Of a DNA stretch of 64,000 bases, positions 1 to 9,052 are shown piece after piece. The notes beneath the pieces are model-generated. The model was not told the DNA's origin. It saw nothing but the letters and a program-made list of their open reading frames with translations, and did not search any database. Source of the DNA: Cohnella sp. OV330 (lineage in GTDB: Bacteria > Bacillota > Bacilli > Paenibacillales > Paenibacillaceae); the NCBI RefSeq assembly GCF_900112065.1, contig NZ_FOKE01000003.1:446957-510956 (forward strand). The letters are read 5' to 3'. The translations under genes were made by a program, and so were the position numbers. Numbering within the stretch: the stretch's first letter is position 1; the number at the start of each line of letters is the position of its first letter.

Positions 1-80
1 CGCCTCAGTTACACGGTTTTTCCGGCCAACTTGCCACTCTCGTTCCGTCAACCGTCTAAGTTACACGGTTTTACGCCTAA
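1..80. repeat. Tail of a 52-bp-period tandem array (GTTACACGG module)
   Basis: Two copies of AGTTACACGGTTTT begin at 7 and 59, exactly 52 bp apart. The same module recurs at 63724, 63776 and 63828 at the other end of the window, again at 52-bp spacing. The array probably continues to the left of the window. The sequence between the copies is not well conserved. It is non-coding in all frames that make sense here. Seen directly; function unknown. Confidence 0.75.
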
Positions 81-154
81 TTCTCGAGATATTTGATTCA
101 CTTATCTAATTATTGGTCGCATTAATCATTTAATATTTATTTTAATGCTGCTTA

Positions 155-194
155 TTGCATTATTAATGACTCATATATATAATTATGACACACA
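155..194 (+). promoter_or_regulatory. Probable sigma-A promoter with possible CcpN-like site for the SR1P-ppdK operon
   Basis: TTGCAT (155-160) and TATAAT (178-183) are separated by 17 bp in a very AT-rich leader, a near-consensus vegetative promoter about 60 bp upstream of the first start codon. TATGACACACA (184-194), directly after the -10 box, matches the B. subtilis CcpN consensus as I recall it (TRTGHYATAYW) at 10 of 11 positions. Since a ccpN gene closes this cluster, autoregulation of the module is plausible. The promoter is well supported; the CcpN site is an inference. Confidence 0.6.
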
Positions 195-244
195 ATAAAA
201 TTTAAATGGCGGCATCATTCCGAACCGCCGGGAGGAGAATCAGC

Positions 245-427
245 ATGTCGAACGCCACGAACGCCTTACAGGGAACCGCGCCAGGACTCGAACTCGGTAT
301 GGTCATCTGCAAGCATTGTCAGCAGCTCATGTATACGATTCCGACCAACGGCGTGAAAAAAATATACGGCGTGTGCGGGCAGGAAGACTGCTTGGAGACG
401 GTCGAAGCGAGCGAGGTCGAAGATTAA
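245..427 (+). CDS. SR1P-like small zinc-ribbon-type peptide (60 aa)
   Basis: Small protein with CKHC near residues 23-26 and a later CGQEDC, the paired-cysteine pattern of the SR1P family (GapA-binding peptide encoded by the B. subtilis dual-function RNA SR1). The body around LGMVICKHC and VKKIYGVCG fits that family, with a longer N-terminus than the 39-aa B. subtilis peptide. The start at 245 is chosen because GGAGGAGAA precedes it; an upstream in-frame ATG at 206 has no ribosome binding site. Its TAA overlaps the ATG of ppdK (TAATG), so the two are translationally coupled. If the assignment holds it would bind glyceraldehyde-3-phosphate dehydrogenase. The family call rests on the motif alone, so confidence is moderate. 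Confidence 0.6.
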   Translation: MSNATNALQGTAPGLELGMVICKHCQQLMYTIPTNGVKKIYGVCGQEDCLETVEASEVED

Positions 428-3099
428 TGAGTTTGCAATCCTGGGTTTATTCCTTTGAAGAAGGCAATGCCGGCATGCGGACGCTGCTGGGCGGGAAAGG
501 CGCCAATCTGGCGGAAATGACGCGCGTCGGACTTCCGGTGCCTCCCGGCATCACGATAACGACGGAGGCGTGCCGGGCTTTTTTCCGAGCAGGCAACCGG
601 ATTTCGGGCGAGCTGCAGCTGCAGATGAGGGAAGCCGTCGCGCGGCTGGAGGAGAAGAAAGGGCAGCGGCTCGGCGATTCCGAAGACCCGCTGCTCGTAT
701 CCGTCCGGTCGGGATCGGTCGACTCGATGCCCGGGATGATGGACACGATTCTCAATCTGGGATTGAACGACGAGACCGTGCAGGGACTCGCCGCAGGTAC
801 GGGCAATGCCCGTTTTGCCTACGATTGCTACCGGCGGCTCATCCAGATGTTCGGTCAAGTGGTCCTCGGTATCGAGTCAATCCGCTTCGAGCGTCTGCTG
901 CGTCGGCTGAAGCGGGAGCTTGGCGTCGAGCAGGATCAGGAGGTGTCGGCCGAAGGCTGGATGCAGCTGATCGGGGAGTACAAAGGCTGCGTCAAGGCGT
1001 ATTCGGGCATCGACTTTCCCCAAGACGTGCATGAACAGCTCACGCTCGCGACCGAGGCCGTGTTCAAGTCCTGGCACAATCAGCGTGCGCAGGTCTACCG
1101 CAAGATCAACCGCATTCCCGACGAGCAGGGCACGGCGGTCAACGTTCAGAGCATGGTGTTCGGCAATAAAGGAGACGACTGCGGCACCGGCGTCGTGTTT
1201 ACGCGCAATCCGTCTACCGGCGAGCGGGCGCTGTTCGGCGAGTACCTGACGAACGCGCAGGGCGAGGACGTCGTCGCCGGCGTGCGAACGCCGCAGTCGA
1301 TCGCGACTTTGAAGGACGTCATGCCGCGCGTATACGAGGAACTGTCCGAGCTGTGCGCGCGCCTCGAGCTGCATTACGCGGACATGCAGGACATCGAGTT
1401 CACGGTGGAGCGCGGCGAGCTCTACGTGCTGCAGACGCGCGGCGGCAAGCGCAACGCCCAGGCGGCGCTGCGGATCGCCGTGGACCTCGCGGCCGAAGGC
1501 ATCGTCTCGCGCGACGAAGCGCTGATGCGCATCGAGGTGTCCCATCTGGAACAGCTGCTGCATCGCGGCATCGACGAGACCGCGGCGGAAGAGCCGATCG
1601 CGTCCGGCCTGCCTGCGTCTCCGGGCGCAGCCGTCGGCATGGCCGTCTTCGACGCGGACACGGCCGCGGCGTGGGCGCAGGCGGGCAAGCCCGTCATTCT
1701 CGTGCGGGCCGAGACGACGCCGGAGGATATACACGGCGTGCTCGCCGCCGAGGGCGTGTTGACCAGCCGAGGCGGCATGACCAGCCATGCGGCGGTCGTG
1801 GCGAGAGGCATGGGCAAGCCGTGCGTATGCGGCTGCGAGGAGATCCGAATCGATCCGGCGCTGCGACAGGCGGCGGCAGGCGGGCGGACGATCGCCGAAG
1901 GAGATTGGCTGACGCTTGATGGCACCAGCGGCAGCATATTCGCCGGCCGGATTCCGCTTAAGGAGGCGGCGGTGACCGACGAGCTGCAGCAGGTGCTGCG
2001 CTGGGCGGACGACATCCGTCGGCTGCGCGTCTACGCCAACGCGGATACGCCGGCCGACGCCGGGATCGCGCGCGGCTTCGGCGCGGAGGGCATCGGGCTG
2101 TGCCGGACGGAGCATATGTTTTTTGCGCCGGAACGGCTGACGGTCATGCAGGCGATGATCATGGCGGAGTCGCGCGAGGAGCGGCTGGCTGCGCTGGAGC
2201 TGCTGCTGCCGATGCAGCAGGCCGACTTCGAGGGGCTGTTCCGGGAGATGGACGGATTGCCCGTTACGATTCGGCTGCTCGACCCGCCGCTGCACGAGTT
2301 TTTGCCGCATGCGGGAGAGCTGCAGCAGAAGCTGCAGGCGGCCGGCACGGAGGAGGAGCAAGAACAGCTGCGGCGGATGATACGCAAGGTTCATGCCCTG
2401 CACGAAGCTAATCCGATGCTCGGACAGCGGGGCTGCCGGCTGGGGATCGTTTACCCCGAGATCTACGACATGCAAGCCGAGGCCGTTTTCCGGGCGGCTG
2501 CGGCCTGCATCGGCGGTGGGACCTCCGTGCATCCTGAGATCATGATCCCGCTGGTCGGCGACGCGAGCGAGCTGAGCCTGCTGCGCGAGCGAGTCGACCG
2601 TGCCGCGGATCGCGTGCTCGGCGAGGCGGGCAAGAACGCGTGCGGCTACAAGGTCGGCACCATGATCGAGGTGCCTCGCGCCGCGCTGACGGCCGATCGC
2701 ATCGCGGCCCATGCGGACTTCTTTTCCTTCGGCACGAACGATTTGACGCAGATGACCTACGGCTACAGCAGGGACGACGCGGAGGGCGGCTTCATGTCGC
2801 ATTATTTGGAACAGAAGCTGCTGCCGCACAATCCGTTCCAGGTACTGGACCCGGACGGCGTCGGACAGCTGATCGAATTGGCGGCGACGAAGGGGCGCTC
2901 GCGCAAGCCGGGCCTGAAGACGGGCATTTGCGGCGAGCACGGCGGGGATAAAGATTCGATCGCGTTCTGCCATCGCGCGGGACTCGACTATGTCAGCTGC
3001 TCGCCGTACCGCATTCCGATGGCGCGGATCGCTGCCGCGCAGGCGGCAATCGAGAACGCGGGCGAGGACGCAAAGAGCCGGACCATTCAGGCGATCTAA
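427..3099 (+). CDS. ppdK: Pyruvate, phosphate dikinase (890 aa)
   Basis: Cytoplasmic enzyme interconverting pyruvate + ATP + Pi and PEP + AMP + PPi; in Firmicutes it supports gluconeogenesis or PPi-linked glycolysis. Length is normal for the family. Domains in order: N-terminal nucleotide-binding region (GGKGANLAEM near residue 20), central swivelling phosphohistidine domain with GGMTSHAAVVARGMG and the catalytic His at about residue 454, and C-terminal PEP/pyruvate-binding TIM barrel with GICGEHGGD and the catalytic Cys at about 835. The start at 427 overlaps the stop of the SR1P-like gene; an open frame extends upstream to 316 but lacks family sequence. No PPDK regulatory protein (YqfL/PDRP) gene is seen nearby; instead ccpN lies downstream. 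Very secure call. Confidence 0.97.
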   Translation: MSLQSWVYSFEEGNAGMRTLLGGKGANLAEMTRVGLPVPPGITITTEACRAFFRAGNRISGELQLQMREAVARLEEKKGQRLGDSEDPLLVSVRSGSVDSMPGMMDTILNLGLNDETVQGLAAGTGNARFAYDCYRRLIQMFGQVVLGIESIRFERLLRRLKRELGVEQDQEVSAEGWMQLIGEYKGCVKAYSGIDFPQDVHEQLTLATEAVFKSWHNQRAQVYRKINRIPDEQGTAVNVQSMVFGNKGDDCGTGVVFTRNPSTGERALFGEYLTNAQGEDVVAGVRTPQSIATLKDVMPRVYEELSELCARLELHYADMQDIEFTVERGELYVLQTRGGKRNAQAALRIAVDLAAEGIVSRDEALMRIEVSHLEQLLHRGIDETAAEEPIASGLPASPGAAVGMAVFDADTAAAWAQAGKPVILVRAETTPEDIHGVLAAEGVLTSRGGMTSHAAVVARGMGKPCVCGCEEIRIDPALRQAAAGGRTIAEGDWLTLDGTSGSIFAGRIPLKEAAVTDELQQVLRWADDIRRLRVYANADTPADAGIARGFGAEGIGLCRTEHMFFAPERLTVMQAMIMAESREERLAALELLLPMQQADFEGLFREMDGLPVTIRLLDPPLHEFLPHAGELQQKLQAAGTEEEQEQLRRMIRKVHALHEANPMLGQRGCRLGIVYPEIYDMQAEAVFRAAAACIGGGTSVHPEIMIPLVGDASELSLLRERVDRAADRVLGEAGKNACGYKVGTMIEVPRAALTADRIAAHADFFSFGTNDLTQMTYGYSRDDAEGGFMSHYLEQKLLPHNPFQVLDPDGVGQLIELAATKGRSRKPGLKTGICGEHGGDKDSIAFCHRAGLDYVSCSPYRIPMARIAAAQAAIENAGEDAKSRTIQAI

Positions 3100-3236
3100 A
3101 TAGATATGGAAGAGGGGCAGGCAACCGGGCTGAAAAGGAGAGCCATCGTGATCCGGCGCCGATGCGCGACGGGGATGTGATCGGGACGCGGATCGGTTAC
3201 AATGGGGGAAAAGAGTCGTCCAGCCTGGAGGTTGCC

Positions 3237-3890
3237 ATGCTCGAACTATCAACGCGCCAGCTCGAGATCGTCGACTTGGTTCGCAAGCGCGCGCCGATCA
3301 CCGGCGAGCAGATCGCGGAGGCGCTAGGCGTCACCCGCCCGTCGATCCGCTCGGATCTCGGCTTGCTGGCGATGCTGGGCTACATCGATGCCAAGCCTAA
3401 GGTCGGCTACTTTCCGGCCGCGGCGCCTAGCGATGCGGGAGCGTCCGGACAGGATGCCGTCCTGCGGATGCGCGTGAAGGAAATTATGGGCGTGCCCGTC
3501 GTTCTCCGCGAGACGGCGACCGTCGGCGACGCCGTCGTCTCGCTTTTCCTCGAAAACGTGGGCAGCCTGATCGTCGTCGATGCGACGGGTTCGCTGAGCG
3601 GCATCGTTTCCCGCAAGGATCTGTTGAAGGTCGCCGTCGGCAACGCGCACGCGGATGCCGTCATCTTGGGCATGGTGATGACCCGCTACCCCAACATCGT
3701 CACCGTCGCGCCGGACGATACGGTCCTCGACGCGATGCGCAAGATGATCCAGCACGAGGTGGACGGCCTGCCCGTCGTTCAAGCGCATCCGCACGGCGGG
3801 GCGCCGGCCGCCGAAGTCGTGGGCCGAATCACCAAGACGACCATCCTCAAGCTGATTTACGAGGCTGCGGTATCGAGGGATATTCCCTGA
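3237..3890 (+). CDS. ccpN: CcpN-type transcriptional regulator, HTH plus CBS pair (217 aa)
   Basis: DeoR-like winged HTH (residues about 1-60, LTRQLEIVDL to VGYF style: ITGEQIAEALGVTRPSIRSD) followed by two CBS domains (about 80-205; SRKDLLKVAVG and ITKTTILKL). This is the architecture of B. subtilis CcpN (YqzB), which represses gluconeogenic genes (gapB, pckA) and the sr1 RNA in the presence of sugar, sensing adenine nucleotides through the CBS pair. The ATG at 3237 is preceded by TGGAGG; an in-frame ATG at 3162 has no such site. It lies 137 bp downstream of ppdK in the same direction, so it may regulate the preceding SR1P-ppdK pair. Family secure; local targets inferred. Confidence 0.9.
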   Translation: MLELSTRQLEIVDLVRKRAPITGEQIAEALGVTRPSIRSDLGLLAMLGYIDAKPKVGYFPAAAPSDAGASGQDAVLRMRVKEIMGVPVVLRETATVGDAVVSLFLENVGSLIVVDATGSLSGIVSRKDLLKVAVGNAHADAVILGMVMTRYPNIVTVAPDDTVLDAMRKMIQHEVDGLPVVQAHPHGGAPAAEVVGRITKTTILKLIYEAAVSRDIP

Positions 3891-4048
3891 GGCCATGCTA
3901 TACACCGATCGGCAAGAGCCGGAGGCGGTCCCGACGTCGCGAGCGACGCGGATCGGCCTCTTTCTCTTTGTCGGGACAGCTTTTATGAGAACGGCGCCAA
4001 GGCCGCCGACGATTCCCATCGTACCTTAGAACGGAGAGAAACCGCATC

Positions 4049-4663
4049 ATGCTGCAAGTCGTCATCAACGCCTTTCTCCTCGCGCTCGGGCTCATCCTTC
4101 CGCTGGGCGCTCAAAATGTATTCGTGTTTAACCAGGGGGCTTTGCAGCCCCGGTACGTCCGCGCGCTGCCGATCACGATAACGGCTTCCGTCTGCGACAC
4201 GCTGCTTATCTCGCTCGCCGTATTCGGCGTTTCCGCCGTCGCGCTGGGCATCGCCTGGATCAAGGTTTCGCTGCTTTCCATCGGCGTGTTGTTCTTGCTG
4301 TACATGGGGTGGGTCATCTGGCGGAGCAAGCCGAGCGCCGCGAAGGACGGACAGGCCCGGCGGCTCGGCGCGAGGCGACAGATCGCGCTGACCGCCTCTT
4401 TGTCGCTGCTCAATCCGCACGCGATCATGGACACGGTCGGCGTCATCGGCACGAGCGCGCTGCGCTACGACGGCTTGGACAAGCTCGCTTTTGCCGTTAC
4501 CTGCATCACCGTGTCGTGGCTGTGGTTCCACGGGCTCGCGCTGGCGGGCAGAATCGCGGGCAAGGCCGATCCCTCGGGCCGTTTCCTTGTCGCGCTGAAC
4601 AAAATCTCCGCGCTCATCATGTGGGGGACGGCTATATATCTCGGGCTGTCGCTGTTCGAATAG
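4049..4663 (+). CDS. LysE/ArgO-family amino acid exporter (204 aa)
   Basis: Integral membrane protein of six predicted segments. It shows the family signature ILPLGAQNVFVFNQG near the N-terminus and SLLNPHAIMDTVGVIG in the middle, closely resembling E. coli ArgO and Corynebacterium LysE, which export basic amino acids (Arg, Lys). Length matches the family (about 200 aa). It has its own ribosome binding site (GGAGAG) and stands alone between ccpN and the LacI gene, with no LysG/ArgP-type regulator next to it. Substrate cannot be read from sequence. Confidence 0.9.
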   Translation: MLQVVINAFLLALGLILPLGAQNVFVFNQGALQPRYVRALPITITASVCDTLLISLAVFGVSAVALGIAWIKVSLLSIGVLFLLYMGWVIWRSKPSAAKDGQARRLGARRQIALTASLSLLNPHAIMDTVGVIGTSALRYDGLDKLAFAVTCITVSWLWFHGLALAGRIAGKADPSGRFLVALNKISALIMWGTAIYLGLSLFE

Positions 4664-4724
4664 GCGTTGGCGAGGGACGCGATCCTGACCGAAGGGGATA
4701 TCGTTCAAACGCGAAAAAAGCCGA

Positions 4725-4753
4725 TTGCACATGGTCATAATACGTGTTATATT
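4725..4753 (+). promoter_or_regulatory. Promoter with LacI-type operator in the spacer
   Basis: TTGCAC (4725-4730) and TATATT (4748-4753) with a 17-bp spacer. Inside and overlapping the -10 box is the imperfect palindrome ATAATACGTGTTAT (4737-4750) centred on CG, as usual for LacI-family operators. A close copy stands before the mannosidase gene at 5846-5859, which argues for autoregulation plus control of the mannosidase by the LacI protein encoded at 4771. Confidence 0.65.
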
Positions 4754-4770
4754 CTCGGTGAGGTGCGACT

Positions 4771-5823
4771 ATGACAGGCAAAGGCAAGACGCCGAATACC
4801 GGCAAGCGAACGACGAGCTTCGACGTGGCCAAAGCCGCGGGCGTATCCCGTAGCCTCGTGTCCGCCGTCATCAACGGCACGCCGGGCATCGGCGTCGGTC
4901 CCGAGACAAGAGCAAAGGTGCTAAAGGCGATCAAAGAATTGAATTACCAAGTCGACGCGCAGGCGAGGGCGATGAAAACCGGGCTCAGCCGGTGCGTGGC
5001 CGCGTTCGGCGACATGAAAAACCCGCTCTTCCTTCAGCTGCTCGAGGGCATGCAGAAGGCGTGCGCGGAGCGCGGCTACCACGTGCTCATCAGCGGCCAG
5101 AGCGAAGACGACCAAGACAGGCTCGACATGCTCGACTTGTACCGCCAGCGCAAAATCGACGGTATCGTCACGCTCGACGATACGGACTACGAGAGCGCGA
5201 CGTGGATCGAACGCGTCCGGGAATCCGGCGTCCCTTACGTGTCCGTCGAAGGCTATGCCGGAACGGAGGGCGTCGCTTCCGTGCTCGCCGACTACCGCGA
5301 CAGCATTCGCGAGGCGCTGGACTATATGGGCGGTACGGCGGATCGTTATCCCGTGTACCTCGAAGCCTACGAAGACCGGCCCGAACGGAATTGGGCGGAG
5401 CGGGACCGCAATGCCGCGTACGAAGCCTGGTGCGGCGCGAGGGGCTGGACGCCCGTCGTCCATCGCTTTCACGTGCATGACGAGGCGTGGCCCGGCCGGT
5501 TCTTGGAGACGGCCGCAGCAGGCAGGGGACTGCCGCCGATCCTGATCAATTGGTCGGTGGGCGCCGTGCCGCTGTACAGGGCGGCATGGAGGCGAGGCAT
5601 TCGCATCGGGGACGAGCTCGTCGTGATGGCCGGGGACAACACCCGCAGGAGCAACGCGTACATGAGTCCGTCTCTTGCGTCCGTGGAGATTCCCTATGCC
5701 AAAATGGGAGAAGAGGCGGTTCGCTTGCTGCTGGAGCCGTTGCAGGACGAGCGCGCTTCGAAGCGCTGGCTGCGTGCGTCGATCAGGCCGGGAGACAGTG
5801 CCCCTAAGGGAGCAGGCGGGTAA
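4771..5823 (+). CDS. LacI-family transcriptional regulator (350 aa)
   Basis: N-terminal LacI HTH (about residues 15-65: TSFDVAKAAGVSRSLVSAVINGT, hinge region ending QARAMKTG) and a periplasmic-binding-protein-like effector domain. The recognition helix carries SRSLVS instead of the more common SxxTVSR, a variant. A GAGGTG site precedes the ATG. It is followed after 61 bp by the GH38 mannosidase. Matching palindromes before both genes suggest it represses both and is released by a mannoside or mannose derivative. Family secure; ligand inferred from the neighbour. Confidence 0.93.
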   Translation: MTGKGKTPNTGKRTTSFDVAKAAGVSRSLVSAVINGTPGIGVGPETRAKVLKAIKELNYQVDAQARAMKTGLSRCVAAFGDMKNPLFLQLLEGMQKACAERGYHVLISGQSEDDQDRLDMLDLYRQRKIDGIVTLDDTDYESATWIERVRESGVPYVSVEGYAGTEGVASVLADYRDSIREALDYMGGTADRYPVYLEAYEDRPERNWAERDRNAAYEAWCGARGWTPVVHRFHVHDEAWPGRFLETAAAGRGLPPILINWSVGAVPLYRAAWRRGIRIGDELVVMAGDNTRRSNAYMSPSLASVEIPYAKMGEEAVRLLLEPLQDERASKRWLRASIRPGDSAPKGAGG

Positions 5824-5845
5824 AGGCGCCGCTTTTTAAGCGTTT

Positions 5846-5859
5846 ATAACACGTGTCAT
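5846..5859. promoter_or_regulatory. LacI-type operator before the mannosidase
   Basis: ATAACACGTGTCAT is a 14-bp imperfect palindrome centred on CG, 6 of 7 half-site positions matching. It matches, in the better half-site, the operator at 4737-4750 (ATAACAC in both when read on the appropriate strand). It sits 26 bp upstream of the GH38 start codon, just before the GGAGGAGG ribosome binding site, in position to block initiation. Inferred target of the LacI protein at 4771. Confidence 0.6.
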
Positions 5860-5884
5860 AATCATTTGGAGGAGGTCTTCATTC

Positions 5885-8800
5885 ATGTTTTGGATCGTGG
5901 AGAAGCTTCAGAAAAGAATCGAGGAATTGGCCGCTTACCGCTACCGCCATGCGCTGGCGCTGGACGAATGGGAAATGCAGGAGGACGAGGCGGGCGCGAA
6001 CGGCGTGCATCGTCCGCCCGAGATCGCGGGCGAGCTTCGGATGCGCAAGGGAGACCGCTGGGTCGGATACGACCGGTACGTCTGGCTGCGGCGCACGGTT
6101 CGCGTGCCCGAAGAGTGGCAGGGCCGGGAGGTCGTCGGTTTGTTCGACTTCGGCCTGACCGGATCGGGCAATAACTCTGCTTTCGAGTCGCTGCTGTATT
6201 TGAACGGCCGTCCTTTTCAAGGCGTCGACACGAACCATCAAGAGGTCTTTCTTCCGGCGGAGCTCGCGGGCAGCGAGATCGAGCTCGTCTTCCGGCTGTG
6301 GTCGGGACTCGAAGGCGGCGGAGGTCCGCGCGACCTGGAGCATCAGTTCAAGCGCGCAGAGCTTGCCGTGCTGGACGCGGCCGCCGACGACCTGTACTTC
6401 ACGGGGCGAGCCGCGCTTGAGACGGCCAAGATTCTGGAGGAATCCAACACGTCCAAGCACGACCTGCTGACGGCTGCGGACAGGGCGTTTCTGCTCGTCG
6501 ATTGGTCGCGGCCGGGCTCGGACGACTTTTATGCCTCGGTCGGTCTGGCTGCGGAGGCGCTTCGCACGGCTGTATCCGAGCTGGACAAGAACCATCCGGT
6601 AACCGTCCGCGCCATCGGGCACACCCACATCGACGTCGCTTGGTTATGGCAGCTCAAGCATACGCGGGAAAAGTCGGCGCGGTCGTTTTCGACCGTCCTC
6701 CGCCTCATGGAGAAATATCCGGAGTACGTCTTCCTCCAGACGCAGCCCCAGCTATACGCCTACATAAAAAAGGACTATCCCGAGATCTACGAGCAGATTC
6801 GCGAGCGGGTCAAGGAGGGGCGCTGGGAAGCCGGCGGCGCCATGTGGCTCGAGGCGGACTGCAACCTAACGAGCGGCGAATCGCTCGTGCGGCAGATTTT
6901 GCACGGCACGCGGTTTTTCCGCGACGAATTCGGCGTAGAATGCGACTACCTCTGGCTGCCCGACGTGTTCGGCTACAGCTGGGCGCTGCCTCAGATTTTG
7001 CGCAAGTCCGGCATCAAGACGTTCATGACGACCAAGATCAGCTGGAGCCAGTACAACCGGATGCCGCACGACACGTTCAAGTGGCGGGGCATCGACGGCT
7101 CGGAGGTGCTGACCCACTTCATCACCACGCCCGAATTGGCGGATCCGAACGTCTGGTGGTACACGTACAACGGCCAGATCGAGCCGTTCACCGTCAAGGG
7201 GATCTGGGACACGTACCGAGACAAGGATATCAACCGCGAGCTGCTGCTGTCTTACGGCTACGGGGACGGGGGCGGCGGCGTGAACCGGCATATGCTGGAG
7301 ATGCGGCGGAGGCTTGACGAGATGCCCGGCTTGCCCAAGATCGTGCCGGGACGAGCCGGAGACTTTTTCCGCAAGCTGCACGAAACGGTAGACGCCACGG
7401 ACCGGTACGTCCACACGTGGGACGGGGAGCTGTATCTCGAGTACCACCGGGGCACGTACACGAGCCAAGCCTACAATAAAAGGATGAACCGCAAGCTCGA
7501 GCTGATGTACCGCGAAGCGGAATGGCTTCACTCGTTAAGCGCGGTCGTGGGCGGCGGCGATTGGACTGCGTATCCCAAGGAGCAGCTGCACGAGGGCTGG
7601 ACGACGATCCTGCGAAATCAGTTCCACGATATCATCCCGGGCTCGTCGATCGGCGCTGTCTATGAGGATGCGCGGTCGGAGTATGCCGAAGCGGAGCGCT
7701 TAGGCAAGGAAGCGATTCAGGCTGCGGCCGAGCGGTTGGCCGGGCAGGCGGACGATCCTGTCGTCAGCGTGTACAACGGTGCCGCGTTCGATCGGACCGA
7801 ACTCGTCGGCATCCCGCTGTCCGAGGGCATAGGCACGAAGGGAGCATGGCTGTCCGACGACGGCCGGCCGCTCCGTGCGGAATACAACGGCAGCGAGTGG
7901 CTCGTGCTGGCGGAGAACGTGCCGGCGACGGGCGCGGCGACGCTGCGGTTCGATCCGTCCGCCGAGCCGCTCGCGGCGGCCAAGGCGTTCGAATGGGAGG
8001 GCGGCGTGCTTCGGACGCCTCATTATGAGCTGGCGTTCGACGGGGCCGGCCGCCTGGTCCGACTGTACGACCGCGGCCTGTCGCGCGAGGTGCTGCCTCG
8101 GGGGGCTCGCGCCAACGAGCTGCAGGTGTTCGAGGACAAGCCGAAAATGTTCGAGGCGTGGGACATCGACTTGTTCTATCAGGAAAAGCAGCGGGAAGTG
8201 ACGGATCTGCGCAAGTTGGATCTCGTCGAATGCGGCGCGCTGAGCGCCGTACTGCGGTTCGAGTGGGCGTACGGCGATTCCGTCATCGAGCAGCGGCTAA
8301 CCGTCTACGCGCACGACCGGCGGATCGACTTCGCCACGCGGGCGAACTGGCGGGAGCGCCAGCAGCTGCTGAAGGTCGCGTTCCCGGTCGAGGTTCGCGC
8401 CACGGAGGCGACCTACGACATCCAATTCGGCAACGTGAAGCGTCCGACGCATTGGAACACGAGCTGGGACCACGCCCGGTTCGAAACCGTCGGCCATCAG
8501 TGGGTCGATCTGTCCGAGCGCGGCTACGGGGTCAGCCTGCTCAACGACTGCAAGTACGGCCACGACATTAAAGACAACGTCATCCGCCTGTCGCTCATCA
8601 AATCCGCGATCGATCCCGATCCGAATGCCGACCAGGGAGAACATCTGTTTACGTATTCGCTTTACCCGCACGCGGGGGATTGGGCTGCCGGCGGAACGGC
8701 GACAGCGGCATGGGCGCTCAACAATCCGCTGCTGACGATTCCGGGCGCGAGCGCGTTCGCGGGCAAGTCGCTGCTGCGCGCGGACGGGGAGCATATCGCC

Positions 8801-9031
8801 TTCGACGCGATCAAAAAAGCGGAGGACGAGGACGCGCTGATCGTCCGGCTGCACGAATACGCGGGCGGGCGCGGCGTCGCGACGCTGACGTTGGGCTGCA
8901 AGATCGCTTCGTGGCAGGAGTGCGACCTGCTGGAGCGTCCGATCGGCGAGCGTCATGACGGCGCCGAACCGCTGCAGTTTGCGCTGGCGCCATACGAGAT
9001 CAAGACGTTTATGATTCGGCTTTGCGATTGA
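5885..9031 (+). CDS. GH38 alpha-mannosidase (1048 aa)
   Basis: Retaining, metal-dependent alpha-mannosidase. The catalytic domain carries the metal-binding motif GHTHIDVAWLW (His246, Asp250) and the nucleophile motif WLPDVFGYSWALP (Asp360), followed by the middle helical domain with LRNQFHDIIPGSSI (about 575-590) and a large C-terminal beta domain. About 235 residues precede the catalytic domain, as in the long bacterial and vacuolar-type enzymes of about 1040 aa. No signal peptide is visible, so it should act in the cytoplasm on imported mannosides. GGAGGAGG lies 9 bp before the ATG. Controlled, by inference, by the adjacent LacI protein. No mannoside transporter is adjacent. Confidence 0.96.
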   Translation: MFWIVEKLQKRIEELAAYRYRHALALDEWEMQEDEAGANGVHRPPEIAGELRMRKGDRWVGYDRYVWLRRTVRVPEEWQGREVVGLFDFGLTGSGNNSAFESLLYLNGRPFQGVDTNHQEVFLPAELAGSEIELVFRLWSGLEGGGGPRDLEHQFKRAELAVLDAAADDLYFTGRAALETAKILEESNTSKHDLLTAADRAFLLVDWSRPGSDDFYASVGLAAEALRTAVSELDKNHPVTVRAIGHTHIDVAWLWQLKHTREKSARSFSTVLRLMEKYPEYVFLQTQPQLYAYIKKDYPEIYEQIRERVKEGRWEAGGAMWLEADCNLTSGESLVRQILHGTRFFRDEFGVECDYLWLPDVFGYSWALPQILRKSGIKTFMTTKISWSQYNRMPHDTFKWRGIDGSEVLTHFITTPELADPNVWWYTYNGQIEPFTVKGIWDTYRDKDINRELLLSYGYGDGGGGVNRHMLEMRRRLDEMPGLPKIVPGRAGDFFRKLHETVDATDRYVHTWDGELYLEYHRGTYTSQAYNKRMNRKLELMYREAEWLHSLSAVVGGGDWTAYPKEQLHEGWTTILRNQFHDIIPGSSIGAVYEDARSEYAEAERLGKEAIQAAAERLAGQADDPVVSVYNGAAFDRTELVGIPLSEGIGTKGAWLSDDGRPLRAEYNGSEWLVLAENVPATGAATLRFDPSAEPLAAAKAFEWEGGVLRTPHYELAFDGAGRLVRLYDRGLSREVLPRGARANELQVFEDKPKMFEAWDIDLFYQEKQREVTDLRKLDLVECGALSAVLRFEWAYGDSVIEQRLTVYAHDRRIDFATRANWRERQQLLKVAFPVEVRATEATYDIQFGNVKRPTHWNTSWDHARFETVGHQWVDLSERGYGVSLLNDCKYGHDIKDNVIRLSLIKSAIDPDPNADQGEHLFTYSLYPHAGDWAAGGTATAAWALNNPLLTIPGASAFAGKSLLRADGEHIAFDAIKKAEDEDALIVRLHEYAGGRGVATLTLGCKIASWQECDLLERPIGERHDGAEPLQFALAPYEIKTFMIRLCD

Positions 9032-9052
9032 CGATTCGCGAATAGCAGCGCC

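Noticed and set aside
877-3252. Minus-strand open frame of 791 codons opposite ppdK
   Set aside because: Antisense shadow of a GC-rich gene: Arg/His/Leu-rich, no family motif, no ribosome binding site, while the plus strand is unambiguous PPDK.
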